Counted from the stretch's first letter, positions 49,194-59,686 are shown. The stretch is DNA of 64,000 bases from Oxytricha trifallax (GCA_000711775.1 ARYC01000416.1:62001-126000), one strand, 5' to 3'. Numbers and translations are program-made. The notes: generated by a model not told the origin, from the letters alone.

Positions 49194-51440
49194 TCAGAAC
49201 TCGAACATGGCGAGAATGTCGTTGATTAGATAGTCGCGGGTCTCCACGTACTCCTTTGAGTATTCCTTCTTTCTCAACTCATCTGCCCTCTCGGCGATCA
49301 CCTTCTTGTACCATTTGGCTAAGTCATCCACCTCTTCGCTGTTACACTGACTGATGAGGCTCTCCATCACCTTCGTGGGCAAGTGTGGGCACCTCTTGTA
49401 CATCTTCTTCAAGTAGCTCATGATTGCGTCCTCGGATGTCTCAACGAAATACTTCATTTTCTCCTTGATCTCAAATATCCTTGACTGTGGGGAGGTCTTC
49501 CTGTACTTGGCGGGGTTTGCCTTCCTCATTGATTCTTCGATGTCGTCCTTGAAGTGCCTGATCTCGGAGCGTGAAGCGGCTGCCACCTGCCAGTGCCAGG
49601 CCATCATTGCCTCTTCCTCATGCATGACGGGTGCACTGGTGATCTTCATCACCTCGTTGATTCTTGGTAGCTCAGTGTACGAGGCGAGCTCAGAGCGGTA
49701 TAGATTTATCAGTTTTAGTCTTTCATACGAGCTGAGGAGCGATTGAACGAGCTCAGACTCTTCCCTGGTAATGGTGGTCATCTAGGCATCCTTGTTTTTC
49801 TTTTTCTTCCCATCACGGGCTCTCCGCCCTTTGATGTTGCAGACAGCCTTTGCCTCAATGTCCTTGCGACTGTCACTTCTCATGCCGAGCTGCTGTTCAC
49901 TGTGTGATAATCTTGGCTTGGGTTCCATAGACTTATTTGACGAGTTGCGATACAGTTTACTTCCCTCTCGGTGGAGCTGCTTGCGATCGCACTTTCTTTC
50001 CATATTTCTCTTGCTCTTGCATGGTCTCTGGTTGTGTTCATTCTCAATGATGATGTATCCATCAAGAATCAACTCCCACTCTCTAGCGAATGCCTTTAAC
50101 TTTATTTTAGGAGGGTTATCTTTAACAAGGATACTGAGGCCAAGATACATGACACCTTCTAACCATTCATCTTCCAACTTGCTATCTTCTGTCAGTGCGA
50201 TTGGACCTTCTTCGGCACTGTCAAGGATGTACCACACACCTTGCCATTTTACAATGATGCCTGCGTGAAGTTCCTCGATTGTCTCCTCCTTTCCATCCTT
50301 TACCACTGTGCTTTAAGACATCATCTGGAAGAAGTAGCGAGTATGATTATCTTCTGAGTTCAGGTAAGTGATAAGCCCTCCTTGCTTGCGAGCTTTCACA
50401 CTTCTCATTACCTTTCCTGTAATAACTTCCACCATATGAGGACTGAGCCAGCTGTTCTGCGATGGATCATAGATAAGGTGCTTGAGGTTCTTGAGGGAGT
50501 ACCCATACTCTCACTCCATCTCGGGTTTCCTTTGCTTTGACATGTGAGTCCTCGAGAGATAGAGCTGTGTAAACTTGAAGGCTTGATCAAAGAGTGGCCC
50601 CCCCACCATCATATTGACTGCGTGAATGAGACAGGCGTTGCGTGACTGATCTTACTTACCAGGGTGCCAGAACCCTTCCTTGAACACATCTTGCCTAGGA
50701 AGTTGCTTAGTGCCTGGGTCATACAACGATATCTGGTCCATCGAGGTGGCCACCTCCTCAATCCTTCTTTCCATGAATTCCTCTCTGGTCTCAATCTTCT
50801 TCTTCGAATAGTCAATATCTTCAAAGGCGTTGTAGCCGCAGTTCTTAGCATACTGCTTCCAATACTCAAAGTTTGTGTAAGTTATCTAATAGTCTTCGAG
50901 CTCTACAAGGAGACCCTCTGAAGTATCAGTAGGGTCAGTATAGTCCTCAGTTAAGGTTTCGTCAGTAGACTCATTGGAAGCCAATTTCTACATGATTTTA
51001 AATAGTGCCTCCACTTGCTCAGGAGATAGCTTTGCGATGGCCGGGAGAACGAGTTTTGCAGGATCTTATTCTAGGACTGGATTCCTTTCCTCCACAATCA
51101 CAGTTGGTACTTGAGGCACGATGGTCTGGCCAATGGGCTTGCTGCGACCCTTGTAGAATCTGTTCCATTGCACGGTCTTGAGTAGTTCTGGCTTGTTAGC
51201 ATCGATGTAGTCTTCAACCATGTCCCAAGCGATGCTTCCTTCACAATATTCAATTGGGATCCAGTCACGATCCTCATCTTTGCAGTTCTCCCAGCTCACG
51301 AGAACCTTGATCACTTCATCCTCCATCTTAGAACCGTGGACGGCAGCAATGTTGTAGAGCTGCTGCTTCTTCTTTCTCTTCAAGGTGAGCACATGCTTTC
51401 TGGGTTTCTTCTATTTCTTGGGTTGGGGTTTTGGTGCCAT
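49194..51440 (-). CDS. Chromodomain-like + Josephin-like cysteine peptidase protein
   Basis: ATG 51440 to TGA 49194-49196, 748 codons with many TAA/TAG as Gln. Residues 1-26 are Lys/Pro-rich. Residues 28-85 look like a chromodomain (VLVSWENCKDEDRDWIPIEY, then a helix). Residues 255-410 carry a papain-fold-type triad: Gln265 and Cys270 in QDQSRNACLIHAVN, His392 in ELHAGIIVKW and Asp407 in WYILDSAEE. The Gln-Cys spacing of 5 and His-Asp spacing of 15 equal those of Josephin deubiquitinases such as ataxin-3 (Q9/C14, H119/N134). Then comes a basic region (about 470-552) and a helical C-terminal domain (554-748). Codon 310 is TGA (EME-TGA-EYGYS), probably a mutated Trp codon, so this copy would be truncated unless read through. 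Chromodomains bind methylated histones, as in some retroelement integrases. The upstream neighbour is the transposase on the same strand. Confidence 0.8.
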
Positions 51441-51788
51441 GCTTTTAAACTAATCAAATTTTTAATAAATGTGTGAAAATAAAATAATTAGGCCGTTAAA
51501 TAGCCAATTTTAATTATGCAATTGCTGTTTTTTAATTTTTAATACTTACTTTAAGTATTTTTACATATGCATTTCTGACGAATTAGTTTTGCAGACGAAG
51601 TCACGGAAAAATCTTCGCATGATGGGCAGCCAGGGGCACCACTCGATTCTCCATGTTTATATCTACGGAGATGGGGTTTCCGACTTAGATAAGTGTCCCA
51701 GGGGCCGAGATAAGTGAGCATCTTTAGTGGGGTTGACATGCTGTACCTAGACATATATTATTGAAAGTCCCAAAACCACCAATGCCCA
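51441..51788. other. Intergenic region between peptidase and transposase genes
   Basis: 51441-51560 is AT-rich and may hold the peptidase gene promoter. 51567-51716 has a plus-strand frame with normal composition (SDELVLQTKSRKNLRMMGSQ ... DLDKCPRGRDK, TGA about 51714), but it lacks a start. I leave it unassigned. Confidence 0.35.
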
Positions 51789-53522
51789 TCAGACATTCTA
51801 CATGCTGAGGTGATCCAGCGCAGCTACCAGGGCCCCTAGGAAGCCCTTCCTGAGCCACTGCATATCCATGTGAGAAATCTTGGCCCCGAGGTGCTTGATG
51901 TATTCTGTCAGCTGCTTTCTAAATAAGCTTAAGAGATGAGCAATTTACTTTGTGGAGACTGGGTACTAGCCTGGGTTGAGGTCTGTACTCTTTATCTATC
52001 GAAACACCTACTCTACAGGTGCCATTGCAAATTGATAAGGCCCCATGAATAATACGGGAACGCTTAAACGCTGCAGCATTGTAGTGGTGTTGGAGGCTCT
52101 GTGATAGGGCGCATTATCAAGCATGACAATGGTAGAACTGCGCCAGTTTGAGTCTTGGGTATCGAGGTGATCAATTAGCCCCTCAATAAAGTGAACAAAC
52201 GTGGAGGAAGTAGTATAGCCATGAGATACGCTGAAGTACATGTTGCCAGAACTTGTGGCAGCTGCCGTGACGGTCACTCTATTCATACGTTTAGAAGAGG
52301 ATCTCATCGTATGAACATTTGGGGGTGCCCACGAGTAAGTACGAGAGTCAGTGCATTGAATGATGGATTCGTCCACATTAATTAGCAACTTCCCATCGCA
52401 CAAGGCATTGACAAATGCATGTGCAGCTAGCTACCGCTGGAGCTTTGCCCCCATTTTAATGTGATTGGGAGTCATAGGGTAGACCTTGTGGTATGTGAGG
52501 CCCAAATCATTTTTCAGAAAGGCACATAGGCAGTGTCGAGATATGCTGATGCCTTTAAACCTTCGCAACTGCTGTTGAAGGTTCTTAATAGTGATCACAG
52601 TCGTAGTGTCAGCTATCACTCCCTTAATGAACAACTAAATGTCTTCTAGAATGGATATCACATGCCTTCCCCTTTAAGGCAGGCTCCCATGAATAGCATT
52701 TCCACCACTGTCGTGAAGCAATTGGAGCGCACATTACTTGCTCACCCGCAAGGCCTGAGAGATTGCCTACGGCGTCATTTGGTGATCATTCATAAACCAA
52801 GCCAAGTTTCTCTTGCATTGATACTCTTATGCCATCAATGTTTGACGGTGCTGCTTCTACATTACTCAACGATTACGTGACTTGCAACATCCTAAGTTCA
52901 TTTGTGGAGGGTCTGTCATTTCATACTTGGTGAATGAATCTACCTACTATCCAAACAGGCTCTCTTGCATGTCGTGGTCACGATAGCTAATAAGACTGTC
53001 ATCAGTAGGGGCTGACTGGAGGTTAGGAAAGGCAAAGGTTCGCGCTCTTTCAGCTAGAGCTTGTATCTCTTCCACAGAGAGTGCACTGCCCAAAGCCTAG
53101 TGTTTCAGTATAAGCACTTTGGCAAGAGCTTTTGGGTCACATGTATAGCACAAAAAGTCCTTGAAATTTGCTTCACATTCTTGTGCGCCCAAGCTTTTCT
53201 CATATAGGAGATCCTCTGGCTAATACACATTGACCTAAACGTCTGATTCTGTAGGTATCAGGTCATGAATTAGGGTGGTAGTGATAAACTCCTAATCTTT
53301 CCTAGCCTTGGGGTTGGGGTTTTGTTGTGTACAATCAGTTTTTCACACCTTATCAGATTTCTCAGGCTTGGGTGTCTTCTTGTTTCTCTTCTTCGGGGCC
53401 ATTTCTATCTATGACATGCTTGCATTGCTCTATTGGATTTCGTTTGAGGGATTGACCACCCGCTCAAGTGGCTAGTTCTCTTTTTCTATCTTCTTCATGT
53501 TTTTCCTCTAGTGGACTTTCAT
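51789..53522 (-). CDS. IS630/Tc1-like DDE (DD34E) transposase
   Basis: One frame of 577 codons from ATG 53522 (or ATG 53402, 537 codons) to TGA 51789-51791. The N-terminal ~60 residues are Lys-rich (MAPKKRNKKTPKPEK). Two helix-turn-helix-like segments precede the catalytic core: MTPQAISQALRVSKQCALQL and ISISRHCLCAFLKNDLGLTY. The triad is Asp384 in INVDESII, Asp469 in IVMLDNAPYHRA and Glu504 in GPYQFAMAPVEQVF (numbered from 53522). There are 34 residues between the last two, placing it in the IS630-Tc1-mariner superfamily. It is only distantly like the TBE transposases in this window. In-frame TGAs at 53343-53345 and 52866-52868 interrupt it; the second would read RNR-Trp-VMQ if a Trp codon mutated. 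Otherwise the frame is intact. An ATG at 52862 could start a shorter 357-residue form. Confidence 0.9.
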
Positions 53523-53647
53523 CTTTAAAACGAGGAATTATTAATTTATTAAATGGAATACCTAAAAGTACTATTAGAGATTCCTTAACCTTCAAGGCCT
53601 TTACTCATGATTCTCGAGAAAGTTCACAATTAGAATAACTAAATTTA

Positions 53648-54481
53648 ATGTAGGGGTGGCCACAACTGAACTATTTGGACGTGCAGACCAAGCTTACCAG
53701 CAAGAGGGACATGCATCTATTTCTCACGCAGGACGGCGTGGCTCACTTGCCCTGCCTAAAGCAGACCAACTCATACTTCCTCAGTTCTATCTTGAGGGGC
53801 GATAAGAATGTAAGATATTTGTCGAAGATCTCTCTATCATTTCTTCTGAGTAGTACATCAGAAGGGACCAGGTGAAAGTCTCTGCCATACCATATCTCGA
53901 GGGCCTCACGGTGGCCAGCATGCTAGAGATGGCAACATAGCATGAGGAGGTGCTCCAGTTCCTCCCAGACCCCCGCGACTGGAGGAAGCTAGACAGGCAA
54001 TGGTTAGGGGATATACTCAACACAGTCATACCTGACCAGCTTAAGGAGCGAGTCGATTTAGCTCTTCAGAAGAGGAGCGCTCGCCAGATTGAGCAACGAC
54101 AGTTAAACGTTACAATGCGACCTGAATTCGCTGATGCTTTGGTGAGGTGCTTAAACGTTCCCCGTAAGTACATCCATGTTAAATGACTTACTAATAGAGG
54201 GCAATGGTCGTGCAGTCTCGACGCTTAAGCAAACGTCTAAAAGGAGACGCACCCGCGAAGAGCTAGAGGAGACTAAGGATGAGGAGTTACTGCTACGCCA
54301 AGACAAGCACGACTACATGCTCCAAGTGAAGAGACTCAAGATGGACCATGCACAAATGCCACAGTAGCGACAGTTGCCGCGAATGGCGGGCACCATGAGT
54401 GAAAACAGACAACCAATGCCGAACCAGGAGAGCCACCCATTGTAGTCGCAGAGTCTTAACAAGACACTCTTCAATATCTGA
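53648..54481 (+). CDS. Two-intron gene of unknown function in the large element
   Basis: ATG 53648 to TGA 54479-54481. Removing two GT...AG introns, 53810-53853 (44 bp, GTAAGATATT...GAGTAG) and 54164-54197 (34 bp, GTAAGTACAT...CTAATAG), gives exactly 252 codons (251 residues) with no other change. The join at intron 1 reads LRGDKN|YIRRDQVKV. The N-terminal half is compact and mixed (LFLTQDGVAHLPCLKQTNSY). The middle has LQFLPDPRDWRKLDRQWLGD. The C-terminal third is basic and helical, with SKRRRTREELEETKDEELLL, and ends in a Gln/Pro/Met-rich tail. Probably nucleic-acid binding by charge, but I recognise no family. It is the only plus-strand gene of the block, divergent from the transposase with 125 bp of AT-rich DNA between, a likely shared promoter. 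Confidence 0.72.
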
Positions 54482-54653
54482 TGCTGTCTCAAGTAAATCA
54501 GCGCATAAGCCCATTGTGGGGAGGCATCTCGATCAGGTTTGAGTATTGAGTTAAGCACAACCCAATCTTTAATTATGGGGGTTGTATTTGATTTATCTTT
54601 ACTAAGTTCATTAAATCTCTAATCACAATCTCATACATGAATAAGCATACATG

Positions 54654-54929
54654 TTATAATGAAGGGAATAAATGAAGCAGGAAGGACTCACTATATATGA
54701 AGATAATAGCAGCATCAATAGCTGAGTAGTTGAGAAAGGATATAAAGCAAGAGTTGTTATTAAAGTTAGAAAGGCAAAAACAGGGAAGCTTATCTTCCTT
54801 TCTATGGATAGGGTGTATGAAATTACTCACATCATGTTGCGGGATAGTTCCTGCAATAATAGCTTGTTGAGGTTTAAACATAGGGAGAAAGTACTGATCT
54901 ACTCCCACAGAGGTAAGAAGTGAATTCAA
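54654..54929 (-). CDS. Possible SAM-like segment, partial
   Basis: A minus-strand frame with LNSLLTSVGVDQYFLPMF, which follows the hydrophobic pattern of the first helices of a SAM domain, then IIAGTIPQHD. The frame is open 13 codons upstream to about 54970. Downstream it becomes Phe/Asn/Ser-rich, with GTGAGT at about 54827 that could start an intron (ending ...CCATAG near 54799). It may be a 3' exon of the gene at 54940-55345. No start, and the homology is tentative. Confidence 0.3.
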   Translation of the reverse strand: MNSLLTSVGVDQYFLPMFKPQQAIIAGTIPQHDVSNFIHPIHRKEDKLPCFCLSNFNNNSCFISFLNYSAIDAAIIFIYSESFLLHLFPSL

Positions 54930-54939
54930 TCTATGATAA

Positions 54940-55345
54940 TCACTGCTCCTGTAGTTCTTGAGGCAGTTCCACCTCTATCACTGCCTCACCATGTTCATCG
55001 TTCGCAACTGTAGGCAAGCCCATTGCAATTCCTACGACTTCAGTTACTACAATTCCCTCTTTGCTAGTGCCTTCTCCTTCCTCCATTCCATTCATGCTGG
55101 CATGAGTATGTGTATCCTGGTCTTCGAGTTAGTGTGTGAGAGGAGTTGTATCTCCCCCCTCTCTCTCATTAGCTTAGCACTTCTGCTCTTCGTGCGCTGT
55201 CTTCCAAGACAGTTTGTCTGCAGGTAACCTGGTATAAGTAATCTCAAGACTTTTGTCATACTCCACATGACGGCAGTCGGCGTGCTCCAAGAGGAACGCT
55301 CGTGAAGAGAGAACCTACGAGACGTTGCATTCACTGATTTACTAA
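54940..55345 (-). CDS. Acidic protein, 5' end unresolved
   Basis: A minus-strand frame open from about 55353 to TGA 54940-54942. The first half has VLSSRAFLLEHADCRHVEY and ITYTRLPADKLSWKTAHEEQ. The second half is Glu/Gly/Thr-rich and acidic (MNGMEEGEGTSKEGIVV, EAVIEVELPQELQEQ). No in-frame ATG lies at the 5' end. A splice acceptor-like TAACTGATTAG precedes it, so an upstream exon may exist in the AT-rich gap, or the start was lost. Function unknown. Confidence 0.4.
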
Positions 55346-56002
55346 TCAGTTAAAAATTATGTATTTCAGCGCTATTACTAATGTATAAGTTAAAGCTATA
55401 AATTTTTTATCAAGAATTCTTAATAAACCCTTATATTGCAAATGCTAAATTTTAGAATACTATTAAACATTATTCTTAGACGATACTATCGCATCTAACT
55501 TATATAAATTAAATATTATAAAATGCCTTTTAATTTAAAAAGAATTAAACAAACCTTACTAAATTCAATAAATTAAAGTTTTATATATTATTTGACTGTT
55601 ATTATATATTAATATAAAATTCATGATTCAAATAATTACATATAGATTTTTGATAATTCTAAATAGAATTATTAGATTCTATATTGAATTATACTAGATT
55701 CATGAATAAAGCTTATAAATTTTTCTTATCCACATATTATGGTCCATATAGGTGCTTAGAAAAAAGTTCTTAAATAGCAATTAACTATTAAAATTCTTTA
55801 AAGAATTAATTTATTATATATTATTCAAGATATTTTTTTATAATTTGTTTCCATAATGAATCACTACATTCATTATACTAAATTAGTATTTAAAATTGTA
55901 TTTTATTGTAATAAGAGTTAAAATATATCTTAAGTTATTAAGCAATTTGTATTTATAGTATATCATATATCAAGATGATTTTGTTATAATTAATATATAA
56001 AT
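55346..56002. other. AT-rich gap inside the large block
   Basis: About 650 bp of AT-rich sequence, like the flanks of the block. It may be an inserted AT-rich element, an intergenic region, or the boundary between two elements. Confidence 0.45.
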
Positions 56003-56062
56003 CCGTTGCTAAGTTTTGATAACTAAGCAACGCGTTGCTAAGTTTACGTAACTAAGCAACGG
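56003..56062. repeat. Tandem pair of 30-bp palindromes
   Basis: Two back-to-back hairpins, each GTTGCTAAGTT, a 5-base loop, then AACTAAGCAAC (56003-56032 and 56033-56062). They differ only in the loop (TTGAT and TACGT). The arrangement could form two small stem-loops or a cruciform. It lies just beyond the 3' end of the large unknown gene. Confidence 0.92.
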
Positions 56063-56107
56063 ACTCTAAAAAATAATATAATTTAAATATTTAAAAATGG
56101 CGTAATT

Positions 56108-58454
56108 TCTAATCAGAAATTAAAAGAAGGATTGTCCGAAAAGCATTATGTATTTGGGGTCGAGGGCTTTCGATTCAAGCTAAAGCATTTCATAAAGAGC
56201 TTTAGGGACTTCCACAATCCACTCTGCTGCCGCCCTTATGGTACTGGGCATTATCTGGCTACCACGCAGTACATACCCATAGCTGTGGTCAAGCTGTTAA
56301 AGCACCTCCATGTAAGCGAGTTGCCTCGCGTTAATTGCCCATCCCTTGTCAAAGACTTTCACAGTCCTCATCTTGATAGCTCGGTCGCTATTCTTCTTTT
56401 ACTTGGCAAGTGAGTGCGAAGCGTTCTTGGTAATCATCTCTAGACATAAGAGTTGTGCGAGATTGGGCTCAAATTACTCGACCAATGCAGAATGTGCGAT
56501 GCGCTACACAATATGTACACAAGAGCTGATAGTCATCTAAAGGTCGTTCAACTCGCTTACAAGAAAGGCCACGTTGTGTCGCCTAGCCAGAGCTCGGCTC
56601 TACACATTCTGTGGCATGGTGATCAGTTATTCCTTCCTAGAGATCGTGCTCTTTGAAAGGGGGTCGAGGACTGCTTCAATACATATAGCCTCGCACCCGA
56701 GCGCATCCACGTCTTCAGTCAACAACTACATATTGGCGTCTTGCTTCTTTGACTTAATTATGGATCTCCAATCGGCTACTAATGAGGTGATAATTCATCT
56801 TAAGTCACGTCGCCACTGGTTGTGCCCTTCAATCCACTCACTGCTATTCTTGAGGGACCGCATCAGACAGGTGATCTTCTTGCGCAGGCAATTCGTGGTG
56901 ATCACATTGCTCACAATATGTTACTGATGCAATAAAGTGCCAGCTCGAACAATAAGGGGGATAGAGTGGCACAGATTATCGTGCTTATTTCGAAACTACC
57001 CTTTCCCATACAAGCAATAGTCTACTGTCTTGAGTCTCCACACAATGCATTTCCATCACCTCGACACTTTTCATTTGGGTGTCAGATTAAGTGGGTAAGA
57101 GATTGGTGAGTGAAAGAGGAACATTTGTTTGAGGAAGATTATCACCTGACTCACATTATACAGACTCTATAGCTGAATATAGTTTGGTGCTCTGGGGCAC
57201 ATTAGAAGGAACCCAATCTTTCCTCAGAAGGCATTACTGCAAGTCTCTTAAACCTATCAGGCGGCTGCGGTGCACGAGCCGCAGGGTCCTTTTAGAGTAT
57301 GTGTTCGTTTTAAGCTTGTCAGTGAAAGCCTCAGCCATCGTTTTGGCCGTCCCATCGTTCTCGTTTCGCTGCATTTTGTTGAGTATCTTGTAAAGGCGCT
57401 GTAGGGCTTTATCTTTGAATGCCTCGTTCTCTTGGGTTAAATGGCAGGCCACTGTGTGCCTGTAGAAGCTCTTTTTCTGGAATGGCCTGGTACTAAGAAA
57501 TCGTCGACGGCACTCGAAAGAATGGAGAACATCACTAGGATGGAGGTGCTCTTTGCATTACCTGGACTCTCTGATCAGCCGCATTACCAGGGTTAGTTAT
57601 CTCTTGATTGCTTGCTGCTCTTGTTGCTCAGCTAGAGAGATGTCTTTTAGAATGTCTTTCACAATGGTTTGGAACTCTTGCTGTAGAGGGGAAGGTCATA
57701 CATAGAGCGCCAGTAGCTTAGCGTCCCATCTCTATGACTTTTGACTGTTGAGTATTCTTAACTTTTTTTAATACTTAGCTCTCAGTAGTTGATCATCTAT
57801 TAATTATTTTTTACTTTTTGATATTATTTCGGGTTTTCTAACGTCTCTCTATTCATACTGTAAGTCACCACCCTATGAAGATACACCCTCTAACGGATCG
57901 GCACATTCGTTGAAGGGCACCACTGAGGGCGAGTGACCAGTTTGGGTGAACTCTAATTGCGATTATGTGAACAGGTGTCTACCAATCGTGGATATCTGTC
58001 GCTGCTTATTGACCATGTACTAGATAGGGCCCCCACCTCTTGCCTTGGGCGCGTCCTATGTAGTAAGTGATTAGTACTAGACATCTTCCTTAATCTTAAA
58101 GTTTCCAATGGCCTCCTTCCCCTTCTTGCTTGGCGTCCTCAATGCGAATGTCAGTCGCCTCCTAGCCAGGTGGCACTCCACGGTCTGCTGGATGCGGTCC
58201 CGGTGGCAGTAGATGGTGTGAGGGTCGTATAGTGTCGACATTAGGCCTAAGATGCTCTTCGTATTGTGGTCTTGAAGTCTGATGTTCTCCAGGAAGCATG
58301 TCACCTTGGGGGCCAGCACTGACCAGCTCATCGTTGTTTATTGCTGATGGTCACTCTCCACCCCTGGGGGCAGCACAGAGGGCGACAGCTGCACTGATGG
58401 CGAGGCTGGGTATTGTTAGTGGTCATTCGTTACGTTTGAGTAGGGGTCTTGCAT
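56108..58454 (-). CDS. Large unknown gene of the GC-rich block (frame-broken)
   Basis: ATG 58454 starts MQDPYSNVTNDHQQYPASPS. The frame stays open, reading TAA/TAG as Gln, through MSWSVLAPKVTCFLENIRLQ and YCHRDRIQQTVECHLARRR, a Gln-rich middle and RQLTLVMRLIRESRQCKEHL, to about 57100. It then passes into a second frame, shifted by one, from about 57030: DNLCHSIPLIVRAGTLLHQQ, KKQDANMQLLTEDVDALGCE and TVKVFDKGWAINARQLAYME, to about 56108. A single TGA interrupts each part (57696-57698 and 56795-56797). The shift may be an intron I could not define or a frameshift mutation. About 780 codons in total, with many Cys and basic residues. I recognise no domain. Same strand as the peptidase and transposase. 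Confidence 0.6.
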
Positions 58455-58535
58455 GGAGTATAGCTAGAGATAGAGTTAGGAATAATTTTTAAGTTTGATT
58501 AATGTTATTAAATTGTTTAAGTACTGACCTTTGAG

Positions 58536-58625
58536 ATTTGGTAGCTTTCTGTTTTGTGATAGGGGCCCTTCTATATATATATTTATATATATGTACTTCG
58601 TGTATTAAATGAAAAGCTACCAAAT
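58536..58625. repeat. Hairpin-forming inverted repeat at the block edge
   Basis: ATTTGGTAGCTTTC at 58536 and its near-complement GAAAAGCTACCAAAT ending at 58625 enclose a TA-rich loop. It falls exactly where GC content drops, so it may mark the element end, or be a small MITE. Confidence 0.75.
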
Positions 58626-58629
58626 TCTT

Positions 58630-59686
58630 ATAATAATTTCTTAATCATTTGAATTTAAATTAACTTTTTCAAAAACTCCTATTAGAATTAAATTTACTCT
58701 TTTATATAGAATAATAAGATAAACACCTAATAAACTCATAGATTTTATAAATGAAATTATTTGAAAAGGGATTTCATGAATCTTTTTCATTAAGAAATCT
58801 AAAGGCAATATTAATAACTAATCCATATTATTATTTAACCAATCATATTTAAAATCATCACAGAATATTATGTTATATTATTCAAACCACAAATATATTG
58901 ATAAATTATATGCCAAAAAATTTAGAGGCATTGTTGATATTTAAAATTGAGCAAATGATTAAATTTAAATTGCTAACTTATTTCCATAGTATTTCCGCAT
59001 CTTATATTTGATCTAGAAATAATAACATACGCAATCAATTAAAATAGAGCTATTTTCACATTCTATTACGAAATTTGAAGCTTATTAATTAATGATAATC
59101 TATGAGAGAGTAGAGTGTCTAATTGAGATTAAAACTTATTTAAACATTATTGAAACACGTGTAATTCAAGGAACCATGGTTAGATTGCTAACTAAGAATG
59201 GTGTAAGTGCTTTTCATCTTAAACTAGCTTGAAAATCTATCAATAAAAAGAAATATATTGCATAATTTGCCTCCTCTGTTGATTTTTTAGTTTTTTTTCA
59301 ATTAAATATATATATATAATTTAAGTCAATATATTTTTATACAAGATTATGAGAAAGTATTTTAATATTATAATAATGATACTCTAAGAAATATTTTGCT
59401 CGGATGTTCGACAATAATGATAATTAAATTAAATTAACATAAAATTAATGTGGAATTAAAACAAAATTTTATATATTAATCAATAAAATAACGAAAATTA
59501 TAATACAATAATAAATGGATGAGTGTCTGTGGAAGTAATGAGGTCCATCAGCAATCTTAGAAAGCAACAATAATCGATTATTTTAAGCGTCTAGCTCATT
59601 TCTAGCCCGATTAGCACTTCAATTCAATTAATGAATAATTAGCACCATAATACCTACACTGATAATATAATATTCTCTGAAGATGA
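58630..59686. other. AT-rich DNA, nothing recognised
   Basis: AT-rich spacer between the large block and the Asn/Gln-rich coding islands. Confidence 0.45.

Larger units (their letters stand above)
49194..58625. mobile_element. Large GC-richer transposon-like block with DDE transposase and protease genes
   Basis: A 9.4-kb stretch with visibly higher GC than both flanks and dense coding. The genes are a chromodomain/cysteine-peptidase gene (minus), a DD34E transposase (minus), a two-intron gene (plus), one or two small genes (minus) and a large unknown gene (minus). All use TAA/TAG as Gln. AT-rich gaps occur at 51441-51560, 53523-53645 and 55346-56100. I found no terminal inverted repeats, so the limits are simply the composition edges plus a hairpin at 58536-58625. 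It could instead be two adjacent elements, split at the 55.3-56.1 kb gap. Confidence 0.6.

Noticed and set aside
49420..50268. Plus-strand frames of 108 and 158 codons opposite the peptidase gene
   Set aside because: They mirror the strong minus-strand coding sequence and have Ser/Leu/Phe-rich antisense composition. The minus strand has the domain motifs and the full-length frame.
51420..51440. GGTTGGGGTTTTGG as a telomere-like tract
   Set aside because: On the minus strand it encodes Pro/Lys/Gln near the start of the peptidase gene (MAPKPQPKK). It has no TBE end sequence next to it.
53305..53326. GGGGTTGGGGTTTTG as a second telomere-like tract
   Set aside because: Lies in the transposase frame (QQNPNPK) with no conserved TBE terminus beside it.
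57030..57090. GDGNAL on the minus strand as an OTU protease motif
   Set aside because: It occurs in a third frame closed quickly by TGA, without the Cys-Leu-Phe context or a downstream His motif.
49100..58700. Terminal inverted repeats of the large GC-rich block
   Set aside because: I compared the sequence just outside 49190 with that after 58500 and found no inverted match of useful length, so none is claimed.
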